Below, in pieces: positions 1 to 8,015 of a stretch of DNA of 33,637 bases. The DNA is taken from assembly GCA_022819945.1 (NCBI GenBank), contig JAJEGI010000154.1, positions 1 to 33,637 of the forward strand, in the 5' to 3' direction. The notes under the pieces are model-generated. The model ran no database searches. It saw only the letters and a list, made by a program, of their open reading frames with translations, and was not told the origin of the DNA. The DNA is from Candidatus Poribacteria bacterium. Its GTDB lineage: Bacteria; Poribacteria; WGA-4E; WGA-3G. A program made the position numbers and the translations under genes. Within the stretch, counting starts at the first letter, position 1, and the number at the start of each line of letters is the position of its first letter.

Positions 1-78
1 ACGGGCCGCTTCGGCTTTTTTTCCGCCGGTTTCAATAAAATCTAAAACGCGTTTGCGTAAACCTGTTGAATATGTCAT
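1..78 (-). CDS. IS630-family transposase, N-terminal fragment (partial at window edge)
   Basis: The 26 visible codons start at the ATG at 76-78 and run off the left edge. They begin MTYSTGLRKRVLDF and continue with ETGGKKAEAAR, which matches the typical start of IS630 transposases: a winged helix-turn-helix of the form 'YSxDLRxRVxxxxExGGSxxxAAR' that binds the element end. The catalytic DDE domain is not visible. The downstream reading direction is away from the EamA stump at 134-376, consistent with an element inserted in that gene. The assignment rests only on the N-terminal pattern; another helix-turn-helix transposase with the same start is possible. Confidence 0.6.
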   Translation of the reverse strand, partial: MTYSTGLRKRVLDFIETGGKKAEAAR

Positions 79-136
79 AATAGGCACATTCTATTACAAA
101 ATATAAAAAATGTCTCTTTAATTCTAATGGTCACTA
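1..136 (-). mobile_element. IS630-type insertion sequence, one end (continues off the window)
   Basis: This stretch holds the first codons of an IS630-like transposase, read leftwards, plus about 58 bases of untranslated element end. IS630 elements insert at TA dinucleotides. The neighbouring EamA-type reading frame stops abruptly at 134-136, next to the TA-rich sequence at 135-138, which is where the outer edge of the element would be expected. The exact terminal inverted repeat cannot be confirmed because the other end lies outside the window. Confidence 0.55.
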
Positions 137-376
137 TAAAAGTAATCGTGGGAGTTCTTTAAAGCGCATCCGCATTGACATCCCAAGGTAGAATCCCAAT
201 CCGCCGACGGCGATAACGCCTAATATACAGCGAAAGAACGCCATTTTTAGCGGTGGGAAGCCTTGTAGACCGAGTTTAACGGCGAACGCGCCGCCACCTA
301 TGAGAGAAACGATGAGCAACATAAAGGCAATAATCTTGCCTGATGGGTCTTCGTTCCTAAATTCTTTTTCTATCAT
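134..376 (-). pseudogene. EamA/DMT-family transporter, truncated N-terminal stump
   Basis: The 80-residue product has a short polar start and two hydrophobic helices (about residues 16-36 and 43-65), followed by a basic stretch ending RFKELPRLLL. This is the usual layout of the first third of one EamA domain (drug/metabolite exporter family), where GGGAFAVKLGLQGFPPLKMAFFR corresponds in part to the helix 1-2 connection. Complete members have about 280-300 residues and ten helices, so more than two thirds is missing. The frame ends at a TAG exactly where the IS630-type sequence begins, so disruption by insertion is the simplest explanation. Such a stump is unlikely to transport anything. Confidence 0.6.
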
Positions 377-400
377 AAATATAAATAATTCCTAAAAAGA

Positions 401-440
401 GGTGCCAAACTGTGATTTTGTGGTATATTTGTTGGGCACC
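401..440. other. Imperfect inverted repeat (10-bp arms)
   Basis: GGTGCCAAAC at 401-410 pairs with GTTGGGCACC at 431-440 with one mismatch or G-U pair, around a 20-base AT-rich loop. It lies between the EamA stump and the binding-protein gene. It has no U-tract, so it is not an obvious intrinsic terminator; an operator or small repeat is possible. Confidence 0.35.
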
Positions 441-533
441 GTGATGTCAGATTTGTGAAATGGTATTGATTTCACTAAGGATCCTGAAAGTATCCCATAA
501 TTCATAGTTAGATATAGAATTCTTTATTTTTCT

Positions 534-562
534 TTGAATAAAAATAGGATTTGATCTATTAT
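534..562 (+). promoter_or_regulatory. Probable sigma-70 promoter for the solute-binding protein gene
   Basis: TTGAAT at 534-539 and TATTAT at 557-562 are separated by 17 bases. A transcript would start near 569. This excludes the ATG at 551 as a start codon and supports the ATG at 602. Confidence 0.5.
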
Positions 563-601
563 AACTTAATAAGTGGTAAAGAAGGCAAGCAGAAATTAAG
601 C

Positions 602-1759
602 ATGAAAATAAAAAGAATCCTAATATTCGCACTTACTTTGATAAGCATCGCTTTGACTGTCGGGCTTTTCAGTTGTGATAGAATCGTCTCGGTAGCATCT
701 GATGAAAAAGTGCCTCAGACGATGGGCGAAGAGATTCCCATCGGCGTTGTCGTCGCATTGACAGGGAAATACGCCGAACCGTATGGCTTTCCAATGCAAC
801 GCGGTTTTGAATTGGCACGAGAAGAGATTAACAGCCTCGGCGGTGTGAATCTCACGTTTATCACTGTGGACGATCAGAGCACCGTAGAAGGCGCGAAGGC
901 AGCCGTACAGCACCTGGTTAATCAAGGTGTACCTGCTATCGTCGGACTCGCTATCTCGACGCACCTTAAAGAGGCGGCGCCAATTGCACATGAAAATCAG
1001 GTCATAGCTTTCAGTTCGGTCTCCTCCGCTGCAGGTTTGAGCGGGATGGGAAATTTCATCTTCCGCACCAGTCTCGCCACAAATATAAGCATTCCGAGTG
1101 GGGTGATGGCGACTCAGCAGAAAATCGGCTATCAAAAAGTCGCGACGATCTATGATGAGATCGATGTCTACGCCAGAAGTAGCAACGAAGTGTTAAAAAC
1201 AGTCCTTGAGGCAAACGAGGTTGAGATTCTAACCCAGGAGCCCTTCAAAAACGGCGATACCGATTTTTCTCAGCAATTAACCAATATCATGGCAGTGGAG
1301 CCGGACGCACTCTTTATCTCCGCACTCTCACAAGAAATAGCGCGGATTGTCGCACAGACATCTGAGGTAGGTTTTCCCGATACTATTCACGTGATCGCAC
1401 CTGATTTAACCATGGATGAAGTCGAAAAGGCGGGCGATGGTGCTGAAGGGACAATAGGTTTCATCGGATGGTCCACCATATCTGATGCCCCCGGAAACCA
1501 AACTTTTATTGCGAATTATCGAGCGAAATACGGGATTGAACCGGAGCCGTGGGCAGCACAATCGTATGCGACGCTCAAGGTTCTTGCGAATGCAATTAAG
1601 ATAGCACAATCGGCAGATGCGACCGCCATTCGGGACGCACTTGCACAGACGAAGGATCTACCCACTATTTTAGGCGGTTTCTCTTTTAACCCTGACGGAG
1701 ACGCGCTCTATGATCAGATTGTTCTGGTCGTTAAGGACGGAGAATTTCAGGTTTTTTAG
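602..1759 (+). CDS. ABC transporter solute-binding lipoprotein, branched-chain amino acid (LivJ-like) type
   Basis: The product has 385 residues. It starts with a lipoprotein signal peptide: basic MKIKR, a hydrophobic core, and lipobox L-F-S-C with the acylated cysteine at residue 25. The mature part opens with IPIGVVVALTGKYAEPYG, the strand-loop typical of periplasmic binding proteins of the Leu/Ile/Val family (Peripla_BP_6). It continues with two alpha/beta lobes, including GVPAIVGLAISTHLKEAAPI and VATIYDEIDVYARSSNEV. A longer frame opens at 551, but the predicted transcript starts after it and the signal peptide only makes sense from 602, with GAAGG upstream. No permease or ATPase gene lies next to it, so it is either an orphan component or a sensor. 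Substrate is not deducible. Confidence 0.85.
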   Translation: MKIKRILIFALTLISIALTVGLFSCDRIVSVASDEKVPQTMGEEIPIGVVVALTGKYAEPYGFPMQRGFELAREEINSLGGVNLTFITVDDQSTVEGAKAAVQHLVNQGVPAIVGLAISTHLKEAAPIAHENQVIAFSSVSSAAGLSGMGNFIFRTSLATNISIPSGVMATQQKIGYQKVATIYDEIDVYARSSNEVLKTVLEANEVEILTQEPFKNGDTDFSQQLTNIMAVEPDALFISALSQEIARIVAQTSEVGFPDTIHVIAPDLTMDEVEKAGDGAEGTIGFIGWSTISDAPGNQTFIANYRAKYGIEPEPWAAQSYATLKVLANAIKIAQSADATAIRDALAQTKDLPTILGGFSFNPDGDALYDQIVLVVKDGEFQVF

Positions 1760-1834
1760 GACTTACGCAGCCCCACTGCGGGGTTTTTGCTGGGGTATTT
1801 CTTCAGGGTTTCAAACCCCGCCAGCAGAGTGCTT
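1758..1834. repeat. Foldback repeat, family A (AGGACTTACGCA...), possible terminator
   Basis: The motif AGGACTTACGCA overlaps the stop codon of the binding-protein gene. It is followed by CCCC-ACTGC-GGGG-TTTTT (1771-1788), which could act as an intrinsic terminator, and by a second imperfect hairpin with AAACCCCGCCAGCA. A better preserved copy with the same outer AGGACTTA and AAACCCCGCC core lies at 12653-12735. Confidence 0.55.
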
Positions 1835-1856
1835 TGAATAATCTCCAGCTTATCCA

Positions 1857-2558
1857 TCATCTGATCTTGAGTTGGCTCCACATTGCAGTTAATTTGGCTT
1901 CTGGCGTGATGTCGAGTCCTGAGATGGTGAAGGAATCCGCCCATGCTTTACCGACCCACTCGTTTGCGATGTTAATGCCCTCCATGACAAAGCCGAGGAT
2001 CTCAATTTTGTCGAAGTTGGCATCTTGGAACGCGGTGCGGAATTCACCGTCTGCAAACAGCACGAAATATCCTAAATTAAAGTGTAATTCCATCTGCGTC
2101 AGGGTATCTGTGTCCCAACGCGTACGTGGCTCCCTTGAGAGTCGGAACCGGAAAGGGTGGGTGCGTCCTTTACCGTCGAAACGCCTTGCTCTGATTTCAT
2201 CAGGAAAAAAGACATAGAAGAACGGATCGTCTCCGGGGGTATCGGAGAAATGCTGTCCGACACAAAAACCGAAACGCGTTTTGTCGCCGCCAAAATCCTT
2301 TATTTTAATGATGAAATTCCTATAAGGACCCGGGATTGCAGTGAATTGGTAGAGTTCGTAGTCTATCTCCCATTCACGTTTCACCTCTACGCGTAGAAAC
2401 CCGTCGTTGACTTGCCAGATGAAGTTTTTCCCGACGGCATCCCATGCATCTGGGTTCTCAACATCAAAATCGTCATGCCATACCTCGGCGGATGCGGAGA
2501 AGGTGCAGCTGATGAGGGTGTAAAGAAGTATGAAGACGCTTAAGTTTTTGTGTGGCAT
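1857..2558 (-). CDS. Secreted jelly-roll (LamG/DUF1080-like) protein, paralogue of the 3520-4215 gene
   Basis: The 233-residue product begins with a Sec signal peptide (hydrophobic residues about 6-22, cleavage near SASA-EV). The remainder alternates short strands and polar loops: VWHDDFDVENPDAWDAVGKN, then ELYQFTAIPGPYRNF, then TQMELHFNLGYFVLFADGEF. This pattern is typical of concanavalin-like beta-sandwich domains that bind carbohydrate or sit beside them. The same landmarks recur in the protein at 3520-4215 (DHFEQEAKEYWQHIGKDSIW; ELYQFIAYPGPYNDF; QQMELHFKDGRFQLSADGET), so the two are paralogues by duplication. It starts 9 bases after the stop of the 2568-3311 gene, implying co-transcription. 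No catalytic residues are recognised. Confidence 0.7.
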   Translation of the reverse strand: MPHKNLSVFILLYTLISCTFSASAEVWHDDFDVENPDAWDAVGKNFIWQVNDGFLRVEVKREWEIDYELYQFTAIPGPYRNFIIKIKDFGGDKTRFGFCVGQHFSDTPGDDPFFYVFFPDEIRARRFDGKGRTHPFRFRLSREPRTRWDTDTLTQMELHFNLGYFVLFADGEFRTAFQDANFDKIEILGFVMEGINIANEWVGKAWADSFTISGLDITPEAKLTAMWSQLKIR

Positions 2559-2567
2559 AGGCGGTTT

Positions 2568-3311
2568 TTAATTGATCTTTATGCAGTCGTACCAGCGTTG
2601 TGTTTTCTTTCCCCATCGACTCAGCACACCGGGTTCGCGTTCGACGGGTGGACCAAAGTCTCCGTTGTTCTGTTTCAAGACATCCCAATCAGGCGGAAAC
2701 CAAGTTCTTAGGGTTTTGCAGTTGACCTCAAGGGTTTCACCTTCCCATCCGCCGATTTTGTAATACATCGGACAGACCCACCGCTCTGCACCGCGCGCAT
2801 ACCGTCGCCACCCGATGACGAAAGCCTGTGCCCGGATAATCTCACCCTCGCGCCAGTGCCGTTCAACACCACTCCACGGATAACCCGTTGTGCCGCCACC
2901 GACACTAATCTCGCTCCATCCCAAATCGTCGCGGAGTGTGATATAGGAGTAGTTTGTACCCCACGGCGTATCGTCTGTGGCAAAACGCCACTGCTGTCCG
3001 CGATACCAGTGGAGCGCACCTCGGATACTTGAGCGGGAGACCGCCGCACTTTCAACGGTTTCTACGATGTCGAACTGTCCCCTATTGTTATATGGATTAT
3101 GGACACCCTTGCAAAGCGTGAGGGAATTGAGTTCGGGGCCGAACCATTTTCCGTTTACACCGGGGGTTCGATAATAGAATCCCGAATTCGCGGGTTGCGC
3201 GCGTTCGCCCGCATTCAATCGAGCTCTGGCATAGGTGTTCCAAAACGCGATGCTGAGGACAGTCACGAGTAAAAATGCGTCGAAAATGAGGTCTAAATTT
3301 TTTCGGAACAT
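2568..3311 (-). CDS. Membrane-anchored or secreted protein of unknown function
   Basis: I do not recognise this 247-residue protein. It opens with MFRKNLDLIFDAF and a single hydrophobic segment (about residues 7-27), which would act as an anchor or uncleaved signal. The rest is rich in Trp, Tyr, Gly and Arg, with only three or four cysteines (LTLCKG, WVCPMY, EVNCKT, YDCIKI), and predicts as an exported beta-rich domain. It sits between the two jelly-roll paralogues on the same strand, 9 bases upstream of the 1857-2558 gene, so the three may form one export cluster. A 209-base gap with repeat sequence separates it from the 3520-4215 gene. Confidence 0.6.
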   Translation of the reverse strand: MFRKNLDLIFDAFLLVTVLSIAFWNTYARARLNAGERAQPANSGFYYRTPGVNGKWFGPELNSLTLCKGVHNPYNNRGQFDIVETVESAAVSRSSIRGALHWYRGQQWRFATDDTPWGTNYSYITLRDDLGWSEISVGGGTTGYPWSGVERHWREGEIIRAQAFVIGWRRYARGAERWVCPMYYKIGGWEGETLEVNCKTLRTWFPPDWDVLKQNNGDFGPPVEREPGVLSRWGKKTQRWYDCIKIN

Positions 3312-3316
3312 TTAAT

Positions 3317-3352
3317 AGTTACCAGTTGCCAGTTATCAGTTTTCAGTTATAG
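3317..3352. repeat. AGTTATCAGTT-type simple repeat (family D)
   Basis: Degenerate copies of A-GTT-A/T-C-CAGTT (AGTTACCAGTTGCCAGTTAT...) fill part of the 3312-3519 gap. The same pattern recurs at 5853-5877 and, at greater length, at 18351-18460. Nothing else is recognised in this gap. Confidence 0.6.
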
Positions 3353-3519
3353 TAAAATCCGAAAATATGTTTACAGTTCATCAGGAAATAAGCACCCCAC
3401 CGCCGCTGGCGAGGATTGTATCCTCGCTATTGCGTTGGTGTATAGGTAATTACGGGATTTACTATAAGAGGGTTATTGTTAAAAACAAAGATCTCTTGTG
3501 AGTCGATAACCGAAAACCA

Positions 3520-4215
3520 TCATGGTTGTTCTTGCTTTAGGTTTGCCCAAGTTGTCGCTAATTTGCGTAGGGGCGAGACTGCAAGTCCATCAATTGTAAA
3601 GGTGTCTACCCATGCATGACCGACATTGACATCCTCTGTGATAAATCCTGCGATCACGAAAGCGATAATGTCAATATGATTGAAGTTCGCGTCCGTAAAG
3701 TCGACACGAGTTTCGCCATCCGCAGAGAGTTGGAATCTGCCGTCTTTAAAGTGTAATTCCATCTGCTGGAGTTCGTCTGTATTCCAGCGTTGTCCGGGTT
3801 CGATAAGCACCTCGCCATCTCTTGATGTATACAGATCATTCGTGAAAAAGAGATAATAGCCGTGTTCATCTATTTCGGTCGCAATGTTTTGGAAATGCTT
3901 TGCGAGTGCGATGCCGAATCTGGCACGTGATGCCCCAACGGTTTCGAGGGTGATTGTAAAGTCGTTATAGGGACCCGGATAGGCGATGAATTGGTACAAC
4001 TCGAAGATAGCACTCCATTGTGCTTGTGCTTGAATTTCTGTTTTTAAAAATCCGTCCTCAACCGTCCAGATGGAATCTTTTCCTATGTGCTGCCAGTATT
4101 CTTTCGCCTCCTGCTCAAAGTGGTCTTCCCAAAACACTGCATCCGCGTCCGGTAAGGAACTCAGAAATGTGCAGATGATTATGATTGCTTTGAGAATGCG
4201 TGCGATGTTTTTCAT
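3520..4215 (-). CDS. Secreted jelly-roll (LamG/DUF1080-like) protein, paralogue of the 1857-2558 gene
   Basis: The 231-residue product has a Sec signal peptide (hydrophobic residues 8-20, cleavage near ADA-VF) and a beta-sandwich-like mature region. It shares with the 1857-2558 product an N-terminal Trp-rich strand, the ELYQF-x-A-x-PGPY segment, an RARFGIALAKHF segment and the QMELHF...SADGE strand pair, in the same order and spacing. It also shares a closing segment of the form AWVDTFTIDGLAVSP. The start is ATG at 4213-4215 with no clear Shine-Dalgarno site. The 29-base space to the upstream gene is almost entirely a palindromic repeat (4225-4256). Role is unknown; binding of an extracellular polymer is plausible. 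Confidence 0.7.
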   Translation of the reverse strand: MKNIARILKAIIIICTFLSSLPDADAVFWEDHFEQEAKEYWQHIGKDSIWTVEDGFLKTEIQAQAQWSAIFELYQFIAYPGPYNDFTITLETVGASRARFGIALAKHFQNIATEIDEHGYYLFFTNDLYTSRDGEVLIEPGQRWNTDELQQMELHFKDGRFQLSADGETRVDFTDANFNHIDIIAFVIAGFITEDVNVGHAWVDTFTIDGLAVSPLRKLATTWANLKQEQP

Positions 4216-4224
4216 TTTTGTTTA

Positions 4225-4256
4225 CGGCACACGGCGTGTGCCTACTACTTTGCAAA
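4225..4256. repeat. Palindromic REP-like repeat, family B (GGCACACGGCGTGTGCC)
   Basis: GGCACACG-G-CGTGTGCC at 4226-4242 is a near-perfect palindrome followed by TACTACTTTGCAAA. The stop codon of the 4245-5789 gene lies inside the tail. Related copies are at 12006-12039, 19766-19788 and, truncated, at 13341-13356. Confidence 0.75.
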
Positions 4257-5789
4257 AGGCGTACCATCTCGTTTTCCGAGATAGATACGGTACGTAGTCC
4301 CAGCCGTAGGAATTGTAACCTGTTTATGAATAAGCACTCGTTGGTAACGTTCCGTAGTCCCTTCAAATACTGCGTGGACAGCACGGATGTGTAGTTGATA
4401 GCGCGCTGCTGTGAGATTAGAGAATTTAAATTCGCCACGCGCGTCTGTCTCTACCTCAAACCGATCCAGCGTCATTGACATGTCAAACGGATGTAATTCC
4501 CACGGATACCATGAACGCGAAACAACAGCATTCGGAACAGGTTCGCCAGTATCTGCCCAGAGGACTTGTCCCTGAAGTGTTGTTAAAGGTTGATCGGCGA
4601 TAATAAAGAGTGCTTCGGTATTCGCGGCGTTCACATCGATGCCGGTTGCTGAGATGCTGTCCCCGACGACATAGAGGGTGTATTTTTCCGCAAAAAGTCC
4701 ATTAATACTGAAAGCAGATGCCGTTACAGGAAATGACCTTGATAAAAGCGGTTTATGTAACGCTAAAGGATTCAGACTCGGTTCCATGTGTATATCTACT
4801 GGAAATACCTTCACCGTGAATTGCGCATCCGCAGGGAGGTTCCGTGGTAAAGCGACGCGACCTGTAACAGTCATCCCTTTCTCAAGTCGGATAATTGACG
4901 GCATTTTTCCGATGTCTACATGCTCGTAGATTCTGGAAAAATAGCCTTTCTTGCCTATTTCAAGTGAGAGGTGTCGTGGCTCGGTTTCTAACACCTGTAT
5001 CTGAAAATGGCCCGTCTTGTCTGTCTGCGCTGCTGCGAGACGTGTGCTGTGTCCGTGTGGTGTCTCGGCGTGGCGCGTTGCGTAAACCTGTGCCCCTGTT
5101 ATTGGATGCTCTTGCAGATTGACAACTGTGCCTCGTAACGTTTTCATTTTCGGTAAGCGGACAGCAATCTGTGTCTGTTTTTGCGGGTTAATAGATTCCA
5201 CATAGGCTATAATAACACCCTCCTGAGAAATTGTCAAGGTGTACGCGATTGGATAGAGATCCGTAAAGCGGAAGTTGCCTGTAGCATCAGTCTTTGCTGC
5301 GTTCTCAATCGGTGCGGCGGCACGAAAGAAGTCCGCCGATTTTGTGTGCATCCTCAGATTTACGACGCGCCCAGCGATATTTTTCGCACCGGAAACTTTG
5401 CCATGCAAAGATAAGGTACGTCTCAGGGCAATCTTTCCTAAATGATACTTCCGTTTTCCGGGTGACATCTCGTGTCGCAAGCGTTTCGCCTGATACTGCG
5501 GATGGAGTGCCATGAGTGAGAAGGCGTAATAGGTTCGCGGGTCATTGGGAATCGTCAGTGAAAAAGTCCCATCCGCGGTTGTTGCTGTTGCGTGTTCAAA
5601 CTCGCGATCGGGGTAGACCTGTGTGATTTTTTCAGCAGCGGCACGCACGAGGACATCGGGAATCGGTTGTCCGTTTTCAGCATCAATGAAGGTGCCCTGA
5701 AGGGATGCACTGTCTGGTGTTTGACAGATACCAGCATCAGCAGCAGAAAAAAAGAGCAGTACCAAAATCAAATAGGTGGTATTATTCAT
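4245..5789 (-). CDS. Secreted multi-domain protein with carboxypeptidase-regulatory-like (CarboxypepD_reg) modules
   Basis: The product has 514 residues from the ATG at 5787-5789. That start gives a clean Sec signal (MNNTTYLILVLLFFSAADAG), whereas the longer frame from 5831 adds 14 basic residues and has no ribosome site either. At least five modules of about 90 residues begin with a G-x-V/F strand followed by 'G-x-P-I-P-x-A/V-x-V': LQGTFIDAENGQPIPDVLV, LHGKVSGAKNIAGRVVNL, LRGTVVNLQEHPITGAQVY, VTGRVALPRNL, and LQGQVLWADTGEPVPNAVV. Each is followed by 'T-D-x-x-G-x-F-x-x-x-x-L'. This is the transthyretin-like fold found in surface and outer-membrane-associated proteins, with no peptidase activity of its own. 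It is first in a minus-strand cluster of exported proteins. Confidence 0.75.
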   Translation of the reverse strand: MNNTTYLILVLLFFSAADAGICQTPDSASLQGTFIDAENGQPIPDVLVRAAAEKITQVYPDREFEHATATTADGTFSLTIPNDPRTYYAFSLMALHPQYQAKRLRHEMSPGKRKYHLGKIALRRTLSLHGKVSGAKNIAGRVVNLRMHTKSADFFRAAAPIENAAKTDATGNFRFTDLYPIAYTLTISQEGVIIAYVESINPQKQTQIAVRLPKMKTLRGTVVNLQEHPITGAQVYATRHAETPHGHSTRLAAAQTDKTGHFQIQVLETEPRHLSLEIGKKGYFSRIYEHVDIGKMPSIIRLEKGMTVTGRVALPRNLPADAQFTVKVFPVDIHMEPSLNPLALHKPLLSRSFPVTASAFSINGLFAEKYTLYVVGDSISATGIDVNAANTEALFIIADQPLTTLQGQVLWADTGEPVPNAVVSRSWYPWELHPFDMSMTLDRFEVETDARGEFKFSNLTAARYQLHIRAVHAVFEGTTERYQRVLIHKQVTIPTAGTTYRIYLGKRDGTPFAK

Positions 5790-5852
5790 ATAATGTGTTC
5801 GCTTGCGTGGTTTGATAAATAATTGTAGCATGAAATGAAAAAGAATGGTTAT

Positions 5853-5877
5853 TAGTTTTCAGTTATCAGTTGTCAGT
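5853..5877. repeat. AGTTATCAGTT-type simple repeat (family D)
   Basis: TTTTCAGTTATCAGTTGTCAGT lies just upstream of the divergent gene pair at 5789 (minus) and 6046 (plus), and matches the repeats at 3317-3352 and 18351-18460. Confidence 0.55.
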
Positions 5878-5934
5878 AAAGAGTCCTCCGGTGTGGAAAC
5901 CCGTCGCTTTAATTGCAGCGTGGTCATTTTTTTA

Positions 5935-5966
5935 TGTAACCTTTTTCGGGGATTTGCATTCTTAAT
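5935..5966 (+). promoter_or_regulatory. Predicted ECF sigma promoter, copy 1
   Basis: TGTAACC (5935-5941) and ATTTGCATTCTTAAT (5952-5966) are spaced exactly as in copy 2 at 8016-8047. The two 32-base blocks differ only at a few positions in the spacer. The layout (GTAAC-like -35, about 16-18 bases, TCTTA -10) is what an ECF sigma factor would use. It precedes the gene pair that contains the ECF sigma factor, suggesting autoregulation. Confidence 0.6.
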
Positions 5967-6045
5967 CTACAATCAAGTTTAAGATTCAAGAATATCAAAC
6001 TGAGACTACGTGTTTTGTGAACACGGAAAATTTGGAGGTAGCACT

Positions 6046-7359
6046 GTGAAAGAAAATAGTGTAGACGTATGGGATGCCTTTCTGAATACACTTGAAAACC
6101 GCGGTCTATCGGGTGAATGGGAGGTCGCTTCGGACGTTCAGGAAGAACTTATCGACGATTTCAAAACGAAAATTGATATGGGTGTCGTTGACGGAAAAAC
6201 GGCATTTCCGTCGGATCTAATATGGAATCAGTATGTTTGGCGTTTTCCTGATGAAATGCGTCAAAAACTGACCGAGTATGCTGAACGTGTGCTGGAAACC
6301 GATCCCAATAACGGCGCAGCGGTTAAATTCTTGGCTATTGTGGAGGCAGGAACGCCTTACGACATATCCACCGAGGAATTCTGGCACCTTTGGGAGAAAG
6401 CCGCGACACTGTTGCCATACGAGGTGGATATCTGCTATCTGGCGTTTGAAAATGCAAGTTTTGATATTCTTCTTGATGAAGGTGTCGTAGCACTTGAAAG
6501 GCTATTTGCGCGGTATCGCGAAGGTGAGAAACCGACTTTGTACCAGTGGCTGTTCCGTTGCTGTTATGACAACTTGTATGTCATATCGAGACCCAACGAT
6601 TTTTATGAGAGGCTCGAAGGCGATGATCCGCTAACTGAACGGTGGACAGCGGTGATGGGTAAAATTCAAGCCGTTTTTGAAGAACAGTTGGCACAGCACC
6701 CAGATGATTGGAATATTGTTCGTATGCTAACTGAAATCCAAGAGGCTTTAGGAAATACTGCCGCAGCGGAAAAGGTATTTAAGAAGACACAGAGAGTTTA
6801 TGAAAAGCAGTTGACACAGGACAAAGACGACCGGAATGCCCTAAGCGGATTAGCGAATATCCATGAGAAGTTGGGAAATACCGAACTTGCGAGAGCGTAT
6901 AAGGTCAAAGCAGACCCCAGTTTGGGGTGGGTGGGACAGGTGTTGCCTGATTTCTCAGCTGCGGTTGACCTTGATGGTGAACCGATTTCGCTGGCTGATT
7001 ATCGGGGTAAGGTCGTGTTACTTGATTTCTGGGCGGTGTGGTGTGCTCCCTGTCTCGGAGAGATACCGAGAATCAAGGCGGTATACGAGAAATATCACGA
7101 CGAAGGTTTTGAGGTGATCGGCGTGAGCTTGGATGAAGACGCAGCGATGTTACGCGAATTCATTGAAGAGCAGGAGATACCGTGGCGACAAATTTTGGAC
7201 GATGAAGGTTTTGGGGGTGCTTTCGCGAAGCGGTATGGTATCCGCAGTATTCCCGCACCGTTTCTGATGGATCGGGAAGGCAAAGTTATCTCGGTTAAAG
7301 CGAGAGGGAATCTTTTAAGTGAACTTGTTGAAGCAGAGATTGAGCGTAAAGGGGATTAG
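6046..7359 (+). CDS. TPR-like domain fused to a TlpA-type thioredoxin
   Basis: The product has 437 residues from a GTG start at 6046, chosen for GGAGG at 6034-6038; a longer frame from 6010 lacks a ribosome site. Residues 1-290 are helical with TPR-like units (for example DDWNIVRMLTEIQEALGNT and DDRNALSGLANIHEKLGNT). Residues 296-437 form a thioredoxin fold of the TlpA/AhpC-TSA type with the active site W-C-A-P-C (Cys 333 and 336), the GKVVLLDFWA strand before it and a cis-proline region IRSIPAPFLMD. The family reduces protein disulfides. There is no signal peptide, so this one should act in the cytoplasm, unlike classical TlpA. The ECF sigma gene starts 23 bases downstream, so the fusion may sense redox state for that sigma factor (inference). 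Confidence 0.85.
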   Translation: MKENSVDVWDAFLNTLENRGLSGEWEVASDVQEELIDDFKTKIDMGVVDGKTAFPSDLIWNQYVWRFPDEMRQKLTEYAERVLETDPNNGAAVKFLAIVEAGTPYDISTEEFWHLWEKAATLLPYEVDICYLAFENASFDILLDEGVVALERLFARYREGEKPTLYQWLFRCCYDNLYVISRPNDFYERLEGDDPLTERWTAVMGKIQAVFEEQLAQHPDDWNIVRMLTEIQEALGNTAAAEKVFKKTQRVYEKQLTQDKDDRNALSGLANIHEKLGNTELARAYKVKADPSLGWVGQVLPDFSAAVDLDGEPISLADYRGKVVLLDFWAVWCAPCLGEIPRIKAVYEKYHDEGFEVIGVSLDEDAAMLREFIEEQEIPWRQILDDEGFGGAFAKRYGIRSIPAPFLMDREGKVISVKARGNLLSELVEAEIERKGD

Positions 7360-7382
7360 GTGATCAATCAACAAAGGTTGTA

Positions 7383-7982
7383 ATGGCAATGGATGAATCA
7401 CGCGACGAAGAATTGGTGTATCAAAGTTTAGACGATGAGAATGAGGGTGCTTTTGAAATCCTCTATCACCGTTATGAAATGGCACTTCTCAATTTCTTTT
7501 ACAGACGCGTTGGAAGTTGGGAGACGGCGCAAGACTTGGTGCAGGAGACGTTTATCAGGGTACACAAACACCTCGGAACGCTTCGGGATCGCAAAAAGTT
7601 TTCAAACTGGATGTTCAGCATCGCAAAGCAACTCGTCGCAGCACACATCAGAGAAAACCAGAGAAACATTAAGACAGATCCTGTTGATGAAATCTTTGAA
7701 ACCTACACAATAGAACCTGAACATCGCTCGCCTATAGAGTCGATCATCGCTGAAGAACAGTTAGAAATTGTCCGTGCTTTGGCGGAGCGGTTGCCCGAAT
7801 CAGAGCAACGCGCGTTTGAACTGAGACTCAATAACATGACACTTGAAGAAATTGCAAAAACCTTGGACATCAGTCCATCGGCGACGAAGGTGCGGTTGCA
7901 TCGCGCAAAACAGAAGTTGGTCGCTTGGATGAAGGCGGAATATCCCGGCGAGTTCGACCATATATTCCGCGACAGAGGTTAG
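7383..7982 (+). CDS. ECF-type RNA polymerase sigma factor
   Basis: The 199-residue product has sigma region 2 (about residues 20-90, with AFEILYHRYEMALLNFFY, AQDLVQETFIRVHKHL and FSNWMFSIAKQLV) and region 4 (about 135-185, with LPESEQRAFELRLNNMTLEE and IAKTLDISPSATKVRLHRAK, the -35-binding helix-turn-helix). Regions 1 and 3 are absent, as expected for sigma-70 group 4. Start ATG 7383 has only a weak AAAGG site. No zinc-binding anti-sigma factor or membrane anti-sigma protein follows; the upstream neighbour is a thioredoxin fusion and the downstream neighbours are two proteins of unknown family. Two near-identical promoter-like blocks flank this gene (5935-5966, 8016-8047), the likely targets. 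Confidence 0.9.
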   Translation: MAMDESRDEELVYQSLDDENEGAFEILYHRYEMALLNFFYRRVGSWETAQDLVQETFIRVHKHLGTLRDRKKFSNWMFSIAKQLVAAHIRENQRNIKTDPVDEIFETYTIEPEHRSPIESIIAEEQLEIVRALAERLPESEQRAFELRLNNMTLEEIAKTLDISPSATKVRLHRAKQKLVAWMKAEYPGEFDHIFRDRG

Positions 7983-8015
7983 CGATGGCATGTCACTGAA
8001 AAAATTGGCTTTCTA

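Noticed and set aside
551..601. Upstream start of the LivJ-like gene at 551
   Set aside because: It lies inside the predicted -35 to -10 interval, and the signal peptide and ribosome site fit the ATG at 602.
447..632. 61-residue hydrophobic frame on the minus strand
   Set aside because: It overlaps the promoter and signal peptide of the LivJ-like gene and has no ribosome site.
620..1135. 171-codon open frame on the opposite strand
   Set aside because: It is antisense to the solute-binding gene, and its composition shows no domain.
7095..7283. 62-residue Ser/Ile-rich minus-strand frame
   Set aside because: It is antisense to the thioredoxin domain and shows no independent signal.
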